A DNA stretch of 64,000 nucleotides, taken from positions 372,001-436,000 of the forward strand of contig JAWKUB010000006.1 of the NCBI GenBank assembly GCA_041398745.1. The letters run 5' to 3'. This stretch comes from JACKHO01 sp041398745. GTDB lineage: Bacteria > Planctomycetota > Planctomycetia > Planctomycetales > Planctomycetaceae. Positions 8,551-17,980 of this stretch are shown here, piece by piece. Numbering within the stretch: the stretch's first letter is position 1; every line of letters begins with the position of its first letter. The position numbers and the translations under genes are program-made. A model generated the notes under the pieces. It saw nothing but the letters and a program-made list of their open reading frames with translations, had not been told where the DNA came from and did no database searches.

Positions 8551-11166
8551 CTATCCTTTCAATGCGTTGCGATAATACGTAGCCGCTACTTCCAGCGCCT
8601 GTGGGATTTTCTCGGGGAGCTTGCCACCCGCTTCAGCGAGATCAGGGCGTCCACCGCCGCCACCGCCGACGGCTTTGGCAGCTTCGCGAACACAATCACC
8701 GGCCTTGATGCCGCGTTTCACCAAATCCTTCGAAACGGCAGCCAGCAGGGCGACTTTGCCTTCGATGGTTGTTCCCAGCAGGACAGCAATGCTGCCCCCC
8801 TGATTGCGAAGTTGATCGGCGTATTCGCGGAGCGTGTCACGGTCGACGTCCTGCAGTTCGATACAAACAATGCGAGCCTCGCCAACCTGTTCTGCTTTCG
8901 CCAGGAGTTCGCCGACACGATTTGCTACTGAGGCTTTCGTGAACTGAGCACGTTCCTGTCGCAGCGTTTTCAGCTCTTCCTGAAGCTGATCAATTTTGCG
9001 GGGCAAATCGTGTAGTTGGGGCGTCTTCAGAGCGCGACCGACGTCTTCGAGCAACCGCTCTGATTCGCGCACTTTGTCGAGGGCCTTCTTGCCGGTGTAA
9101 GCCGTGATACGACGGACCCCAGCGGCGACGTTTTCTTCCTGTGCAATTTTGCAGAGGCCAACCTGTCCCGTGTTATCGAGGTGCGTACCCCCGCAGAGTT
9201 CTTTGCTGAACTCGCCCATCGAAACCAGACGCACGCGGTCGGGATACTTCTCACCGAACAGTGCCATGGCACCCTGAGCTTTCGCATCCTTCAGGTCCAT
9301 GAAGTCGATGCTGACAGGAGCACCCGCCACGATTTTTGCGTTCACGATATCTTCGATGTTCAGTAGCTCGTCCGCTTTCACTGCGGCGCCGTGGGAGAAG
9401 TCGAAGCGGAGTTGATCATCTTCCACTTTTGATCCTCGCTGCATGGCATGGTCGCCCAACACCTGATGCAACGCATAGTGCAACAGGTGCGTCGCTGTGT
9501 GAGCACGCCGAATGCCCGCACGACGCTCGTCGGTTACCTGGGCGTCAACGGAATCACCGACCTTCAGTTCACCGGAGACGAGCACTCCACGGTGCACAAT
9601 GAGCCCGCCGTGCTTTTGAACATCTTCCACGTTGACCAGCAATGAGACTCCCGAGAGCGTCCCGGAGTCGCCGACCTGACCGCCCGACTCCCCGTAGAAT
9701 GGACTGCGATCCAGAATGACATCGACCCGGACATCGGGCGTTTTTACTACGTTAACCGGCTTTCCATCGACAATGAGGCCGACGACTTGGGCGGAGCTGG
9801 ACGTTGTTTCGTATGCCAGAAATTCGGTATCCCCGACCGCTTTCTGGATTTCATCAAGCGGGCCGGCGGCCATAACACCCCACGAACCTTGGCCACTCTT
9901 CCGTTTGTGGTCTTCTTCCGCAATTCCATATTCCCGCATATCGATGGTCAAACCACGATCAGCGGCCATGGCCTGCGTTAGATCGAGAATGAAACCATCG
10001 GTCTGGTGGAGGTCGAAAACTTCCTTGCCCGGCAGGACGTTGCCGCCGCCCGACTTGGCTTTCTCGACCAGCTTCTCAAATTTCCCGAGACCACGGTCAA
10101 TGGTGCCGAGGAAGTGTTGTTCTTCTTCCTTAATGGTTCCAGCAACGGTCTGCTCGGTCTTGGACAGCTCCGGATACGGAACGGCCATGAGTTCATTGAC
10201 CTTGGGGACCAGCAGGTGCAGGAACGGTTCCCGCATGCCAATGAGGTAGCCTTCCAGAAACGCGCGACGCAGCAGCAGCCGAATGATGTATTCGGATCCA
10301 TGACTTCCAGGGGCGACGCCTTCGTGAATGGCAAACGCGCAGGCGCGAAGATGGTCGGCAATGCGGCGCAGAGCGCGTCCTTCAGGGCCGGTGAATGTGT
10401 ATTTCTTGCCAACCGTTTCGCCAGCCGCTTCGCACAGCGGCCGCAGGATGTCGATTTCGTAATTGCTTTCGACCCCCTGCAGCACAGCAGCACAGCGCTC
10501 CAGCCCCATGCCGGTGTCGATGTTTTGCTTTGGAAGTGGTTTCAGATTGTTGGGAGGATCACCCACGCGGTTGAACTGCGTGAACACCAGGTTCCAGATT
10601 TCCACTTCCTTTCCACCTGAAGGCGGGTAGTAGTAGATTTCACTGCACGGACCGCAAACACCGTCGGGACCGTTGGACGGCGCACCAGCGGGCCAGAAGT
10701 TTTCGTGTTCATCATCACGGCGGATGTGATCGGTCGACAGGCCGACTTCCTTGTGCCAGATGTCGTAGGCCTCATCATCGTCGAGATAGACGGTGACTTT
10801 CAGCCGCTGAGGATCGAGTCCCAGCCACTTCTTATCGGTCAGGAATTCCCAGGCCCAGTGAATGGCTTCCTTCTTGAAATAATCACCGAAGGAGAAGTTC
10901 CCCAGCATTTCGAAAAACGTGTGGTGATAAGCCGTGACTCCTACGTTCCCAATATCACCGGTCCGGAGACACTTCTGCGAGGTGGTGGCCTTCGTGAATT
11001 CGAGCGGTCCAATACCCAGGAACTGGTTCTTGAACTGGTTCATGCCGGCGGGCGTAAACAGCACGGTGGGATCGTCTTTCGGGACGAGCACATCGCTGGG
11101 TCTGCGGACGCAACCCTTGGACTCGAAAAAAGAAAGGTAAGCTTCTCGCAGTTCGTTGGTTTTCAT
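8551..11166 (-). CDS. alaS: alanine--tRNA ligase
   Basis: Alanyl-tRNA synthetase, 871 residues, the normal bacterial length. It charges tRNA-Ala with alanine in the cytoplasm and edits Ser/Gly mischarging. The class II catalytic domain opens with TNELREAYLSFFESKGC and contains FTPAGMNQFK. The editing domain carries HTATHLLHYAL (HxxxH zinc ligands) and CGGTHLDNTG. A C-terminal C-Ala/DHHA1 region with a Gly-rich GGGGGGRPDLAEAGG ends the protein. The frame is open for 98 codons upstream, but family alignment puts the start at the ATG at 11166. The gene is monocistronic and is followed by a hairpin terminator. Confidence 0.97.
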   Translation of the reverse strand: MKTNELREAYLSFFESKGCVRRPSDVLVPKDDPTVLFTPAGMNQFKNQFLGIGPLEFTKATTSQKCLRTGDIGNVGVTAYHHTFFEMLGNFSFGDYFKKEAIHWAWEFLTDKKWLGLDPQRLKVTVYLDDDEAYDIWHKEVGLSTDHIRRDDEHENFWPAGAPSNGPDGVCGPCSEIYYYPPSGGKEVEIWNLVFTQFNRVGDPPNNLKPLPKQNIDTGMGLERCAAVLQGVESNYEIDILRPLCEAAGETVGKKYTFTGPEGRALRRIADHLRACAFAIHEGVAPGSHGSEYIIRLLLRRAFLEGYLIGMREPFLHLLVPKVNELMAVPYPELSKTEQTVAGTIKEEEQHFLGTIDRGLGKFEKLVEKAKSGGGNVLPGKEVFDLHQTDGFILDLTQAMAADRGLTIDMREYGIAEEDHKRKSGQGSWGVMAAGPLDEIQKAVGDTEFLAYETTSSSAQVVGLIVDGKPVNVVKTPDVRVDVILDRSPFYGESGGQVGDSGTLSGVSLLVNVEDVQKHGGLIVHRGVLVSGELKVGDSVDAQVTDERRAGIRRAHTATHLLHYALHQVLGDHAMQRGSKVEDDQLRFDFSHGAAVKADELLNIEDIVNAKIVAGAPVSIDFMDLKDAKAQGAMALFGEKYPDRVRLVSMGEFSKELCGGTHLDNTGQVGLCKIAQEENVAAGVRRITAYTGKKALDKVRESERLLEDVGRALKTPQLHDLPRKIDQLQEELKTLRQERAQFTKASVANRVGELLAKAEQVGEARIVCIELQDVDRDTLREYADQLRNQGGSIAVLLGTTIEGKVALLAAVSKDLVKRGIKAGDCVREAAKAVGGGGGGRPDLAEAGGKLPEKIPQALEVAATYYRNALKG

Positions 11167-11450
11167 TGTACAGTAATATCTGACAAAATGTCTTCCGTGA
11201 GTTTGGTCACGAAACATCGAACCATCGATGCTCGTGGTGTCGCATCTTAGTAAGTGAGGCAGCCGGAATGCCATCTGGACTAAAGCATCTTTCAAAATGC
11301 TATTCGCGTCCTGCCTCGCGGCCACAATGTCGCGAAATTGTGAAAGACGTGGTCGCGGGCGACAGGAAAGAGCAACTTGCTCTAGAAGCGAGCCGTGTGA
11401 AATCTCAGGACACGGCAGAAAGAACCCTGTTCGGTTGTCCGCAGAGGCTG

Positions 11451-13043
11451 ATGATCCCACTCATGTTGCTGGCAGTAGTGTTTGCCGGAGCATCCACGGT
11501 TCGCGCGCAAACTTATCGAATGGTGTTTCTGGGGCCGAAGTCGCCTGTGCTCGTCGAGGCCCAAATTACCGCTGGGAATTGGGATCTGCGTCGAATTCGT
11601 GAACGCTACGCCGAGGGAGCATTTGAGCGACTCGACATCGACCATGATGGTTCCCTGAGCGACGACGAGGCCGCTCGAATTCCGAAGAATGGCCGGTTTT
11701 CCCGCGCCTCAGGGACGTTGGGGGCCGAGTGGCTGGAGTGGGACAAAGATCCCCAGGACAACAAGATTTCCAGGGACGAGTTGTTCACCTTCCTCGATGT
11801 GGCCCTCGGCCCGGCGCTTTCGGTGCAAAGGCAAGCTCCCCGACTGGCCCAAACGGTACGGCTTTATTCTGAGCTTGATGCCAACCAGGACGACCGGATT
11901 ACACCCGAAGAGTTCGAGGACGGTTTGGGCAGGTTGTTGCTCTCCGATTTCGATGATGATGAAACGTTGAGCGTCGCCGAGTTGCAGCCGTATCCGCTCT
12001 CCGTCATCCAGGCTCAACAACAGCAGGAGGCCATGAACTCCGCTGACAGTTTACCGCTCATGCTGGCGACGACGGATGAGGAGCGTGCTCAGACTGCCGA
12101 GCGGTTATTGCGAAACAGTGGTGGCGAGGAAATCTCCTCACCTAAGAGCTTGGGAATACCCGAACGCTTTTTCCGAGCGTTTGATCAGGATCGCAATGGC
12201 GCTTTGAATAAAGAGGAAATTGTTCGTTACCTTGAGAAGGCCCCGGCGCAGCTGAACTTGCATGTCTCCCTCGCACCGCCGCTTGTGAATGTGGGACGCA
12301 TCAGTCGGACCACCGAAATGGTGAGTCTGGTTACGGAAGGACGCCGTCCAGTCGTTGACATGGCCGGTGTTCCCGTGGAATGCGTGGCTCGAAATCGATC
12401 AGCCGATTTGCAGGACCAGGTCGGCCTCTTCAAGACGCGAGCCATGATTGCTGACGGAGACAAGAACGGCTATCTCGACCAGGGCGAGTTTGCCCAGTTG
12501 CAGGCCAACGGAACGACATTCCAGGATGTCGATATGGATGGGAACGAACAGGTGACACGCGAGGAAGTGGACCTATACTTCTCACTTGATGGTCTGGCCG
12601 CACAGAGCCGGCTCGTGGTGACGCTCTCGGACGAGGCCAAGGTGTTATTCAATCTGCTCGACAGCACCACAGACAATCGACTCACCCAGCGGGAAATCCG
12701 TAACGCTGGACAAATTATCCGGGACTTCGACCGCGACGGTGATGCGGCACTCTCGCCGCAGGAACTGGCGAGCCGGTTTCGTTTCACCTTCAGTCAGCCG
12801 GAGCTGCTGGAGTTTCGTCCCGACACCAACATGAATGCCAATTCGCGGCAGGGGTTCGTACGCGAAGAAACGTCGGGGCCGCTCTGGTTTCGTCGAATGG
12901 ACCGCAACCTCGACGGTGATTTGTCCTGGCGGGAATTCCTGGGGCCACGCTCCGATTTCGAAGAAATTGATTTGGATGGCGACGGATTGATTACACTTCA
13001 GGAAGCCGAACAGGCTGAGTCGAAGCGAGCCGCTGCACCGTAG
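11451..13043 (+). CDS. exported multi-EF-hand protein
   Basis: About 530 residues from the ATG at 11451, which begins a hydrophobic signal-like segment ending VRAQ. This ATG has an AGAGG only 3 nt upstream; in-frame GTG (11397) and ATG (11268) are alternatives, so the N-terminus is uncertain. The mature protein carries about eleven EF-hand-like loops, including DIDHDGSLSDDE, ELDANQDDRITPEE, AFDQDRNGALNKEE, DFDRDGDAALSPQE, RMDRNLDGDLSWRE and EIDLDGDGLITLQE. Several retain all acidic calcium ligands and others are degenerate. No catalytic domain is visible. A calcium-binding cell-surface or periplasmic role is inferred. Divergent from alaS. Confidence 0.8.
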   Translation: MIPLMLLAVVFAGASTVRAQTYRMVFLGPKSPVLVEAQITAGNWDLRRIRERYAEGAFERLDIDHDGSLSDDEAARIPKNGRFSRASGTLGAEWLEWDKDPQDNKISRDELFTFLDVALGPALSVQRQAPRLAQTVRLYSELDANQDDRITPEEFEDGLGRLLLSDFDDDETLSVAELQPYPLSVIQAQQQQEAMNSADSLPLMLATTDEERAQTAERLLRNSGGEEISSPKSLGIPERFFRAFDQDRNGALNKEEIVRYLEKAPAQLNLHVSLAPPLVNVGRISRTTEMVSLVTEGRRPVVDMAGVPVECVARNRSADLQDQVGLFKTRAMIADGDKNGYLDQGEFAQLQANGTTFQDVDMDGNEQVTREEVDLYFSLDGLAAQSRLVVTLSDEAKVLFNLLDSTTDNRLTQREIRNAGQIIRDFDRDGDAALSPQELASRFRFTFSQPELLEFRPDTNMNANSRQGFVREETSGPLWFRRMDRNLDGDLSWREFLGPRSDFEEIDLDGDGLITLQEAEQAESKRAAAP

Positions 13044-13085
13044 TGGAAGTCGCTTCGCAGATTGCATCCATGGATTGGTTTTCCG

Positions 13086-13766
13086 ATGTCGTATGATTTG
13101 CTCATCGACGGCTACAACCTCATGCACTTTGCCGGACTGGCAAGGCAGGACTACGGTCCGGGCGGGTTGGAACGCGCGCGGGAGCGATTGTTGAAGCGGG
13201 TCCGACGCGTACTCACCGACGATGAAGTTGGCCGGACAACATTCGTCTTCGATGCCAAAGATGTCCAGACGACCGACTCTCGACATCAAGTATTTCGTGG
13301 CATGCGAATTCTGTTTTCGCCCGCCGGCAAAGAGGCCGATGACGTCATCGAGCAGTTAATTCTGGACCACTCGTCTCCAAAGCAACTCGTGGTCGTCTCC
13401 AGCGACAATCGACTCATGCTGGCAGCGAAACGCCGAAAGGCTGGCACCATTTCGAGCGAAGCGTTCCTCGATGAACTGGACGAACGTGCGGAAAAGGGAA
13501 TCGGCCAGGTTGCTGAAGAATCTCCTCAGGCCGAGAAGCCAGAAGTCGAACTAACCGACGATGACTTGGCCGCCTGGGAACGCGAATTCGGTAAAATCGA
13601 TGTCACGTCGCTTATGCCGAAACCTCCCGTGTTCGTCGAGCCTCCACCTCAGCAACCGGAAAGTTCTATTGAAGACCTCGTCATCCCGAGTGAAATCAAC
13701 GACGACTCCGATTTGATCCGACAACTCGAAGAAGAACTCCGCCGCTGCCAGGAGGAAGACTTCTGA
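13086..13766 (+). CDS. NYN-domain (YacP-like) predicted ribonuclease
   Basis: 226 residues. The N-terminal NYN/PIN-like domain starts with YDLLIDGYNLMHF (nucleic Asp of motif I) and continues with TTFVFDAKD, KEADDVIEQLI and LVVVSSDNRL, which supply the acidic cluster of this fold. YacP/Rae1-type proteins are ribosome-associated or mRNA-cleaving endoribonucleases. The C-terminal 90 residues are acidic, Pro/Glu-rich and probably disordered, with a short charged helix at the end. The ATG at 13086 places the domain at residue 1; an ATG 8 codons earlier is possible. Its stop is 1 bp from the stop of the convergent gene. Confidence 0.8.
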   Translation: MSYDLLIDGYNLMHFAGLARQDYGPGGLERARERLLKRVRRVLTDDEVGRTTFVFDAKDVQTTDSRHQVFRGMRILFSPAGKEADDVIEQLILDHSSPKQLVVVSSDNRLMLAAKRRKAGTISSEAFLDELDERAEKGIGQVAEESPQAEKPEVELTDDDLAAWEREFGKIDVTSLMPKPPVFVEPPPQQPESSIEDLVIPSEINDDSDLIRQLEEELRRCQEEDF

Positions 13767-13767
13767 C

Positions 13768-14340
13768 TTACACTGCCACGGGGATTTCTACCCGGGTGAT
13801 TTGGACCCACGTTTTGGATGCTGAACGGCAGAGTGGTCCGGCCTTTTGGATGTTGCGATCGCCTCGCAGGACCCCTTCCACAATGGTCGCCAGTGGTTCG
13901 CCAGCGACAACGGCGAAGTGCTTTCCTCTGCGGAGTGGCTTGCGCAAGGCCGTGGCAATGCGTTCGAAAACATCTTCGCACGTTTCGCCCAACGGTGGAC
14001 AGACCGCATCGGGGCAGTCTTGCCACAGTTTGAATACTCGCGGCTGACGCGTGCGGAGGTCATCCACCCGTAACCCCTGCCAGAGGCCCAGGTTCATATT
14101 GGTGAGTGCCTCGACAACTTTGATGTCGCAGTCGAGAGCGTCGGCCACGGCAATGGCCGTTGATAACGACTGCTCTGTGCCAGCAGTGTAAATCGCGTCA
14201 AGCGGGACATCTTTAAGAGAGTCGATGATCTCTCCAATCTCGCGGTGACCCTGATTGGTCAGCGGTAGACTGAGATGTCCAGAAATACGTGATTGAGCGT
14301 CGTACTCCGTTTGACCGGGCCGAATCACGAAGTGAGACAT
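13768..14340 (-). CDS. histidine-phosphatase-fold protein lacking catalytic residues
   Basis: 190 residues, aligning end to end with the phosphoglycerate mutase-like histidine phosphatase fold, but with the active site erased. The RHG motif reads R7-P8-G9, so the phospho-accepting histidine is proline. The second histidine block (normally VSHGG) reads VVAGEP around residue 147. The conserved Arg of SSxLxRAxxTA aligns with Gln57, and the acidic residue of ExxxGxWEG aligns with Asn81. The flanking fold residues (TEYDAQSRISG, PLTNQGHREI, LGLWQG) are kept. It is therefore probably a pseudo-phosphatase with a binding or scaffold role. The ATG at 14340 lies 19 bp after the rpe stop, so the two are likely co-transcribed. 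Confidence 0.85.
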   Translation of the reverse strand: MSHFVIRPGQTEYDAQSRISGHLSLPLTNQGHREIGEIIDSLKDVPLDAIYTAGTEQSLSTAIAVADALDCDIKVVEALTNMNLGLWQGLRVDDLRTRQPRVFKLWQDCPDAVCPPLGETCEDVFERIATALRKPLRRGKHFAVVAGEPLATIVEGVLRGDRNIQKAGPLCRSASKTWVQITRVEIPVAV

Positions 14341-14359
14341 TAAACACCTGAAAGTGAAA

Positions 14360-15067
14360 CTATAGGGACGGCATTGCCGACTGCGCCATTGAGCGCATGT
14401 TGGAAATGGCCGATTCGTAGCATGGTTGGTCGAACACCGAACTCCCTGCAACGAACAGTTGGACACCCGCGGCTGCGGCTGCCTGTATTGTGTCGGGACC
14501 TATTCCCCCATCGATCGAGATGAGGACTTCGGGGCCGAACAGTTCACGAATTTGTGAGACTTTATCGAGTGCGGTCGGCTGGAACTTCTGACCGCCGAAA
14601 CCCGGCTCAACACTCATAATGAGAACGACATCACACAAGCCAACCGCTGGCGCCAGCGCGGAGACCGGCGTGCCGGGATTCAGTGCGATTCCTGCACCAC
14701 AGCCTGCATCACGAATTTGTTTGAGCACGTCTTGCGGTTGAGGCACCGCTTCAATGTGAATAGTCAACCAGTCGCAGCCGACTTTGACATACTCACCAAT
14801 GTATTTTTCCGGATTGGAAATCATCAGATGGCAGTCGAACGTCACGTCGGTGCATTCACGCATACGCTCAATCACCATCGGACCGTAGGACAGGTTGGGC
14901 ACGAAATGCCCATCCATGACGTCGAGGTGATAGAGCCGCGTTCCCGCATCATCCAGCAGCTGAATATCGCGATGCAGGTTTCCGTAGTCACACTTCAGCA
15001 TCGATGGAGCAATCACCGGCACTTCCTGCCGAATGAGTTCCAAAGTTGTGAGTGAATTTCGTGACAT
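14360..15067 (-). CDS. rpe: ribulose-phosphate 3-epimerase
   Basis: Interconverts D-ribulose 5-phosphate and D-xylulose 5-phosphate in the pentose phosphate pathway. The 235-residue TIM barrel shows the expected motifs in order: IAPSMLKCD (family: S-x-L-x-x-D), YHLDVMDGHFVPN with metal-binding His and catalytic Asp, DCHLM, SVEPGFGGQKF, and SIDGGIGPDT with the second catalytic Asp. Length is about 15 residues above the usual 220 because of a short N-terminal extension. It is the first gene of a likely two-gene unit with the degenerate phosphatase. Confidence 0.95.
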   Translation of the reverse strand: MSRNSLTTLELIRQEVPVIAPSMLKCDYGNLHRDIQLLDDAGTRLYHLDVMDGHFVPNLSYGPMVIERMRECTDVTFDCHLMISNPEKYIGEYVKVGCDWLTIHIEAVPQPQDVLKQIRDAGCGAGIALNPGTPVSALAPAVGLCDVVLIMSVEPGFGGQKFQPTALDKVSQIRELFGPEVLISIDGGIGPDTIQAAAAAGVQLFVAGSSVFDQPCYESAISNMRSMAQSAMPSL

Positions 15068-15285
15068 CGGATGAACCGTCTTGACGCGGAGCTAAATAAG
15101 TCCTGAACAGGAATGCTCCTGAAGGAATTGTGGGGCGAACCGCCAGCACCTGTCCAGATCGAATTGCCTGGAATACAGTGCCTTGTTGCAAGTGTTTTGT
15201 GGGGAACGTGTTACCTAATTAGCAGAGCCGAGGTTAATCTGGCTGACTAACCACGGCTCTTGCAAAATCTACCAGCAACTCCGAC

Positions 15286-16302
15286 CTACAGTTTTGCCAA
15301 TTTGGCGATGAGGTCGGCGGTACGGTTCGAGTAGCCGTACTCGTTGTCGTACCAGCTGAGCACCTTCAGCAGGTTGCCGCCAATAACCTGAGTCCAGCTG
15401 GCGTCGAAAATGCTGCTGTGAGCATTGCCCACGATGTCGCTCGACACGATGGGATCGGTCACATACTGGAGAATTCCCTTCAGAGGACCTTCCGCAGCCG
15501 CCTTCATGGCTTCGTTAACATCTTCTGCGGTGACGTCCTTACTCATCACGGCGACAAGGTCGGTAACGCTACCAACGGGCACTGGAACACGCAGCGAAAT
15601 ACCGGTCAGCTTGCCGTTCAGATTCGGGAGAACCTTACCGACAGCGACAGCTGCACCAGTGGATGTTGGGATGATGTTCACGCCAGCAGCACGAGCACGA
15701 CGTGGATCGGAGTGGATTTGGTCGGCGGTGCGTTGATCGTTCGTGTAAGCGTGAACGGTAGTCATCAGACCTTTTTCGATGCCGAACTGCTCATCAAGAA
15801 CTTTCGCCATTGGAGCGAGGCAGTTCGTTGTGCAGCTGGCGTTCGAAACGCAGTCGATGTCGGCGGTGAGATCGCCATCGTTCACACCGAGGACGACAAG
15901 CTTGGCGCGTCCCTTTGAAGGAGCCGAAATGACAACCTTGCGAGCACCAGCCGCAATGTGGCTGTCGTATCCTGGAGCACTTTCGGTTGCTTCATTGGTG
16001 AAGAAACCGGTGGATTCGAGGGCAATGTCAACACCCATCGACTTCCAGGGGAGGTTGCGGGGATCGCGTTCGGCAACCACTTTGATTTTCTTACCATCGA
16101 CAACGAGCGAGTCGCCATCGACGTCAACTGTTCCGGGGTATGCGCCCTGGACGCTGTCGTACTTCAGAAGCATGGCCAACGCCTTGGGATCGCCCAGGTC
16201 GTTGATGGCCAGAATGTCGAACTCTCCCTTGCGAGCCATCATGGCGCGGAACGAGATACGACCAATACGTCCAAAACCGTTAATACCAACTGCTACTGCC
16301 AC
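15286..16302 (-). CDS. gap: glyceraldehyde-3-phosphate dehydrogenase
   Basis: Oxidative phosphorylation of glyceraldehyde 3-phosphate to 1,3-bisphosphoglycerate in glycolysis. The Rossmann start GINGFGRIGR, the catalytic SNASCTTNCLAP (Cys157), AYTNDQRT and the C-terminal WYDNEYGYSNR are all intact. The start is a GTG at 16302: an AGAGGAG sits 6 nt upstream and the product is 338 residues, matching the family. Open frame continues about 47 codons further upstream but is not conserved in type. The gene stands alone, with about 230 bp free on both sides. Confidence 0.96.
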   Translation of the reverse strand: MAVAVGINGFGRIGRISFRAMMARKGEFDILAINDLGDPKALAMLLKYDSVQGAYPGTVDVDGDSLVVDGKKIKVVAERDPRNLPWKSMGVDIALESTGFFTNEATESAPGYDSHIAAGARKVVISAPSKGRAKLVVLGVNDGDLTADIDCVSNASCTTNCLAPMAKVLDEQFGIEKGLMTTVHAYTNDQRTADQIHSDPRRARAAGVNIIPTSTGAAVAVGKVLPNLNGKLTGISLRVPVPVGSVTDLVAVMSKDVTAEDVNEAMKAAAEGPLKGILQYVTDPIVSSDIVGNAHSSIFDASWTQVIGGNLLKVLSWYDNEYGYSNRTADLIAKLAKL

Positions 16303-16531
16303 GTCAAACTCCTCTGGTAAAGAGACTTTCAGACAAACTTTTACTGTTCGTTCAACGGGCGGGATTGTACCGGCGGAAGACGAGGGTCTCAACCAATCCA
16401 AAACTTGAGAACAGATGTAAAAACACTGATGAAACAGCCGCAACAGGCAGTTGGCGCAAGTTGAATGCAGTGCTTGGCCTACATCAGAAGTAGACGCGCG
16501 AATTCAACGCAAGATTTGTGGCATCTACGCC

Positions 16532-17893
16532 TTACGTATCGGCGTTTGCGTATGTGTAAGCGTGGTCCCAAAGATCGTCCAGGAGTTTGCATGCCTCAGA
16601 GATGGGGCTTGCGGCCCACGTGTCGTCGGTTTGCGTAACGACGTGCAGGGGATGCTGCATGCTTGTTTGGCGACTCGCGAATCCTTCGAGTTGAGTCAGG
16701 GCTGAAGAAACGTCGAAGTCGATACTCGTACCCTGCGAGCCCAGCCAACCCTCAATGGCCTGGTCCAACTCTGTGGCGGTCTGGTTGCCGCGCGTCAGGA
16801 GGAAATAGTACGCCAGTAGCATTTCCTTCGTCTCTTCTTCCTCAGCCAAATCAGTAAACGCACACAGGGCGCCGCGGTTGTTTTCCAAGTTACGAAAGAA
16901 GAGGGTGTCGCTGACTGTCTTCTGAAATTGAAGCTGTTTGAAGATGACCGCGTAGTACTGATTAAACAACAGAGTGCCCAACACGGTGGCAATGGCAAAA
17001 GTCGCTGCCAGGACCGGCATAATATCGTTGACGTCCGACTCTTTGGTTCCCGTCCAGGCGAGTGCCCAGTCGCGTCCCAACGTGTAGAACAACAGAGCTC
17101 CCAGGATGACCAGCATTTGCGGTGCGAGTTTGGCAAATGCCCCCACCGCTGCTGCCGCTGCGGGCACGCCCACCACAAGTTTGTCGAACCAGTTCATGCC
17201 AATGACGACATTCGGAAACACCAACTCCAAATCCATTTGCGGGATGTCTTTGTAGTGGAAAATGTATGCCTTGCCCGGCGTGAAGTTCATGCTCGCGACC
17301 TGCAGGGCAGATGTGTTGGACTTGCGGCTTTTGAAATACTCCTCATTCTTGAATCGCACCAGAATGGCGACGCGATGATAAACCGGCACGTCAACTTCTG
17401 TGTCGAACACATACCATTTCTTCGTCTTGATTTTCTGGGTCGACTTGCCCCGATAGCACACAATGAGTTCTTCAAAGTCCTCAAGATTGACATCGGTACT
17501 GACGTGGACCCAGGTTTCCTCTTTCAACGCACGGGCAATGTCCTGGTCACTCAGCTCGGCGTAACTCATCCGTTGCAGCATGCTGCGGAAAGCATCGGAC
17601 AATTCTTTCGCCTTGGCTGGCGTGGGCGATTTCCAGTCAGCGGACTGTGACGTGGTTCGTTCGATGGCGTCGGGATTGAAGGGGGCGTAGCACTGCTTGA
17701 GTTGCTCAAGTTCACTCAGCATTTCGAAGTGCTGGAGCGCCGACAGTATGTTCGCAAACTCACGGAACTTCTGTGTGTCCTCCGCGGAAAGCCTTTCCTC
17801 GGCCAGACACATTTCAATGATGTCCTGACGCCGAAACGGGATAAACGTTTCGAGTTTGTCAGCTGACTGATTCTGCGCATCTGCGGACTGCAT
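16532..17893 (-). CDS. DUF3754 (TMEM143-like) membrane protein
   Basis: 453 residues. The N-terminal 200 residues are soluble, with FIPFRRQDIIEMCL and the block ETWVHVSTDVNLEDFEELIVCYRG, which I recognise as DUF3754/TMEM143-like. YHRVAILVRFK and YIFHYKDIPQMDLELVFP follow. Two or three hydrophobic helices occupy residues about 245-320, then a conserved soluble tail. An AAAGGG lies 9 nt before the ATG. The molecular role of this family is unknown; it is predicted to sit in the inner membrane. Confidence 0.8.
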   Translation of the reverse strand: MQSADAQNQSADKLETFIPFRRQDIIEMCLAEERLSAEDTQKFREFANILSALQHFEMLSELEQLKQCYAPFNPDAIERTTSQSADWKSPTPAKAKELSDAFRSMLQRMSYAELSDQDIARALKEETWVHVSTDVNLEDFEELIVCYRGKSTQKIKTKKWYVFDTEVDVPVYHRVAILVRFKNEEYFKSRKSNTSALQVASMNFTPGKAYIFHYKDIPQMDLELVFPNVVIGMNWFDKLVVGVPAAAAAVGAFAKLAPQMLVILGALLFYTLGRDWALAWTGTKESDVNDIMPVLAATFAIATVLGTLLFNQYYAVIFKQLQFQKTVSDTLFFRNLENNRGALCAFTDLAEEEETKEMLLAYYFLLTRGNQTATELDQAIEGWLGSQGTSIDFDVSSALTQLEGFASRQTSMQHPLHVVTQTDDTWAASPISEACKLLDDLWDHAYTYANADT

Positions 17894-17980
17894 TTCACGT
17901 TGCCCTTTCAGTATCTCCTGCGGATTGTGTCACGGTGAGTGCATCATAGCATGCCGAGCCACATTGCCCCGATGCGAAAA

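Noticed and set aside
11167..11460. 98-codon N-terminal extension of alaS
   Set aside because: Not part of alanyl-tRNA synthetases; the family start TNELREAYLSFF matches the ATG at 11166.
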